Positions 61,950-64,000 of a DNA stretch of 64,000 nucleotides are shown in pieces (position 1 is the stretch's first letter; every line of letters begins with the position of its first letter). The DNA is taken from contig CM057062.1 of the NCBI GenBank assembly GCA_029945375.1, positions 2,061,564 to 2,125,563 on the forward strand, in the 5' to 3' direction. The translations under genes were made by a program, and so were the position numbers. The notes under the pieces are model-generated. The model saw nothing but the letters and a program-made list of their open reading frames with translations. It had not been told where the DNA came from and did no database searches. The DNA is from Agaricus subrufescens. Lineage: Eukaryota > Basidiomycota > Agaricomycetes > Agaricales > Agaricaceae.

Positions 61950-62315
61950 CGCTGAAAACAAATATACCACTGACATACGAAAATAGCACGTTGGAAAAAA
62001 CATATCATTGACCCGCGAAAATAACATGTCAAAAAAAACATATCATCGACCCGCAAAAATAACATGTAAAAAAAAACATATCATCGACCCGCGAAAATAA
62101 CATGTCAAAAAAAACATATCATCGACCCACGAAAATAACATGTCAAAAAAAACATATCATCGACTTACAAATAACATGTCAGAAAAAACATATCAGCAGC
62201 CCCCGAAAATACCTTATCAGAAAACATATCATTCACCTATGAAAATAACACGTCGAAATATTACATATCATTGACCTACATAATAGCATGCAGAAAAAAC
62301 ATACCATCGGTTCTG
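61950..62315 (-). repeat. KDZ right subterminal tandem repeat array
   Basis: About nine units of 38-39 bp of the form AACATATCATCGACCCGCGA followed by AAATAACATGTCAAA, inverse to the left array. The central units are nearly identical to each other, the outer ones diverged. Confidence 0.88.
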
Positions 62316-62400
62316 ACAGTCTCATCATTGCTAAAAACATACATATTGTATCACAACATAACGCTGTCACACTATGAACCCTTTGTTTTATATAATACAC

Positions 62401-62540
62401 TTTCCAATATCAAGTTAAAGTCCCTTCAATTCTGTAGGAATATTGCCGGGACGGATCGGCTTAAATCTGGCTCTAATTAGAGGTGTCACTGTCTATTCCC
62501 GGTTCTTCTAATATGAAGGTGACGGTGGGAACCATAGGTG
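62401..62540 (-). repeat. KDZ right terminal inverted repeat
   Basis: 140 bp, the exact inverse of 53465-53604. Confidence 0.95.
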
Positions 62541-62548
62541 GAATCTTA
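62541..62548. repeat. Right target-site duplication of the KDZ element
   Basis: GAATCTTA, identical to 53457-53464. Confidence 0.9.
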
Positions 62549-62786
62549 TCGACACTATATGCTTCCAGGACCGAGACCAAAAGCAAGGGAGCAACCACGG
62601 GGTTTTTTTTAGCACAGGTGTGGGAAATATAGAACATCTCAAGCTTAAATAAAACTTCCTCAGCCGAGAAGGAGAAGCCGCTGAAATACGAAGATAGCCG
62701 CTTAGATTACCGTAAAGAATAACAATGGAACCGTTAGCATAAGACACATTTAGTACATGTGACCCAAATATTAAGAATAGCTAGCC

Positions 62787-64000
62787 TCAAGTCATCAAGG
62801 CCGTATTTCGAATGAGCTGTTCTGCCTCCCTCGATCGAGGTGTAATCCTACACTGAAATGGTTCAGGGTACCTGCCACCCGCCATCAGCGACCTAACTCC
62901 AAAAGACAAAAATAGCTTGCCAACTCACGATAGTAAACCATCCGTCATATCCGGCTTAATCTCCACCTCTTTCCCATTCTCATCCAAGCTAGGTTTGATA
63001 TCATAAACCGCCAAAACGTGCGAAACCGAAGCATATACAGAGCTATCACTGAAAAAGCGGCCAGGACAAATCCTTCTACCAAATCCAAATGTTGCAACAG
63101 TTGGATCGCGGACAGACGGATCGAGTTCCCCATTTTTGAGGAAGCGTTCTGGATTGAAAACGGAGGGATCCTTGTAAACTTTGGGGTCCTGAAGAATTGA
63201 CCTGGAAGTCATCTATGATTGAAGCCGAAGCGGTGGTTGAATCAGATAATGCCTACCATGCATTTGGAATCACATAGGTACCCTTGGGGATATAATACCC
63301 ATCGTATTCATCCGCATTGGAAGACATGTGGGTAGCAGCTAGATATTTTGAGGTTTGAATATCTTTGCATTCTGATGACGAAATTTTTTTTTTTACCAAG
63401 CGGAGCGACTGGTTGCCACCGTCCTGCTTCTTTTATCAGCGCATTGAGGTATGGAAGGTGTGGTCTATCATTGAATTCAGGTAGACGGCCACCAAGGACA
63501 CGATCGAGTTCAGCTTGTGCTTTCTTTTGGACTTCTGGATAGAGAGCCATGGCCATGAAGAACGATGTCAATGTTGAAGCGGTCTAGCAGATATGTTTAG
63601 AAATTTCACATCAACAGCTTATTGCCGTTCTCACCGTATCTGAGCCTCCTGTAGATACACTTAAGTATGAGCGACGACTGAGTTGCATCAAGGCTTACCG
63701 ATGAAACCATTGGCGCAAGCATCACGTCGCACGATTTCTTCTTCTTTGCGGGCCTCTGGGGTACAACCATCCGGTATGTTCTCCATCATTGCCGTAGCAA
63801 TGCAAGGTTGAGCTGTTCCTGCTTCCTGCGGTCATTGTCAAATGGGACGGTGCATGACGAGGAGACAATGTCATACCACTCGTTCCTTCACAGAATCCCA
63901 AAGGCTGTTGGCGACGATTGAATTGACATAGGCCCAGAAGTTTGCTTTCTTTTTCCATCCAGCTCCAGGGAACCATTCCGGAATTACTTTCATGATGGGA
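62787..64000 (-). CDS. Cytochrome P450, array copy 8, N-terminus beyond window
   Basis: C-terminal two thirds of a P450. From the right edge: [20 protein letters not shown], the exon with [18 protein letters not shown]-helix GGSDT in a microexon at 63635-63648, ExxR in [24 protein letters not shown], heme loop [15 protein letters not shown], and last exon [19 protein letters not shown] ending with TGA at 62787-62789. All visible motifs are intact. The start, anchor and C-helix lie outside the window. The KDZ element ends about 250 bp from its stop codon, so it sits in the 3' flank rather than in the gene. Confidence 0.87.

Larger units (their letters stand above)
53465..62540 (+). mobile_element. 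KDZ-class DNA transposon, 9.1 kb, full length
   Basis: Bounded by 140-bp terminal inverted repeats that I compared base by base and found identical, and by an 8-bp duplication GAATCTTA, the size reported for Zisupton-group elements. Inside the TIRs are inverted subterminal arrays of about 38-bp repeats. The coding cargo is a minus-strand accessory gene (54275-55774), a plus-strand accessory gene with RNase H1 N-terminal-like modules (56027-57283) and the plus-strand KDZ transposase (58413-61656). No TET/JBP dioxygenase, sometimes linked to fungal KDZ elements, is present. The TIR identity and intact duplication indicate a recent insertion. The paralogous segment near 48330 lacks the element. 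Confidence 0.9.

Noticed and set aside
61950..62315. Regular repeats resembling a CRISPR array
   Set aside because: Eukaryotic genome, no unique spacers between units, and an inverted twin at the other end of a transposon.
53465..62540. A TET/JBP dioxygenase as extra cargo of the KDZ element
   Set aside because: No HxD...H dioxygenase pattern was found in any reading of the two accessory genes.

Overview
The window is nuclear DNA of a filamentous basidiomycete, most likely an agaricomycete. Genes are split by many short (about 45-75 bp) GT-AG introns, housekeeping genes are closely spaced, and the accessory part holds a tandem P450 array, a Ngaro-type YR retrotransposon and a KDZ DNA transposon. 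The species cannot be named from the sequence.

Layout. 1-2.4 kb: two lineage-specific hypothetical genes, one with a PD-(D/E)XK-like pattern and a frame break. 2.7-15.8 kb: a compact conserved block with YPP1/TTC7 (PI4-kinase scaffold), convergent NOC1/MAK21 (60S ribosome assembly), PRP43 (DEAH helicase, head-to-head with NOC1 across 53 bp) and a conserved protein with a possible calponin-homology-like end. 16.1-19.6 kb: a small MITE and two tandem multi-pass membrane protein genes on the minus strand. 20.4-21.5 kb: a short-chain dehydrogenase. 21.8-64 kb: eight tandem microsomal P450 genes, all on the minus strand; the last runs off the right edge.

The P450 array grew by segmental duplication. 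Copies 5, 6 and 7 carry about 1-2 kb of related upstream DNA, including remnants of an unidentified minus-strand gene. All eight copies encode the I-helix oxygen-activation motif in a 14-nt microexon. Six of the seven visible starts have a TATA-like box about 30-42 nt upstream of the ATG.

Two large mobile elements sit in paralogous copies of this duplicated spacer, so near-empty sites for both are visible in the same window. One is a 5.3 kb Ngaro-like retrotransposon (39160-44454) with complete split direct repeats, a spliced Gag, RT/RNase H and a tyrosine recombinase whose HxxR arginine is a histidine. The other is a 9.1 kb KDZ element (53465-62540) with 140-bp TIRs that match at every position, an 8-bp target-site duplication, inverted subterminal tandem arrays, a transposase with one in-frame TGA, and two accessory genes. 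One accessory protein appears to contain three tandem RNase H1 N-terminal (caulimovirus VI-like) modules. I consider this KDZ element the most novel content. A 207-bp MITE and a relic P450 terminal exon mark another rearrangement near 48.7-49.2 kb.

The P450s, SDR and membrane proteins could share a metabolic context, but no backbone synthase is present, so no pathway is claimed.
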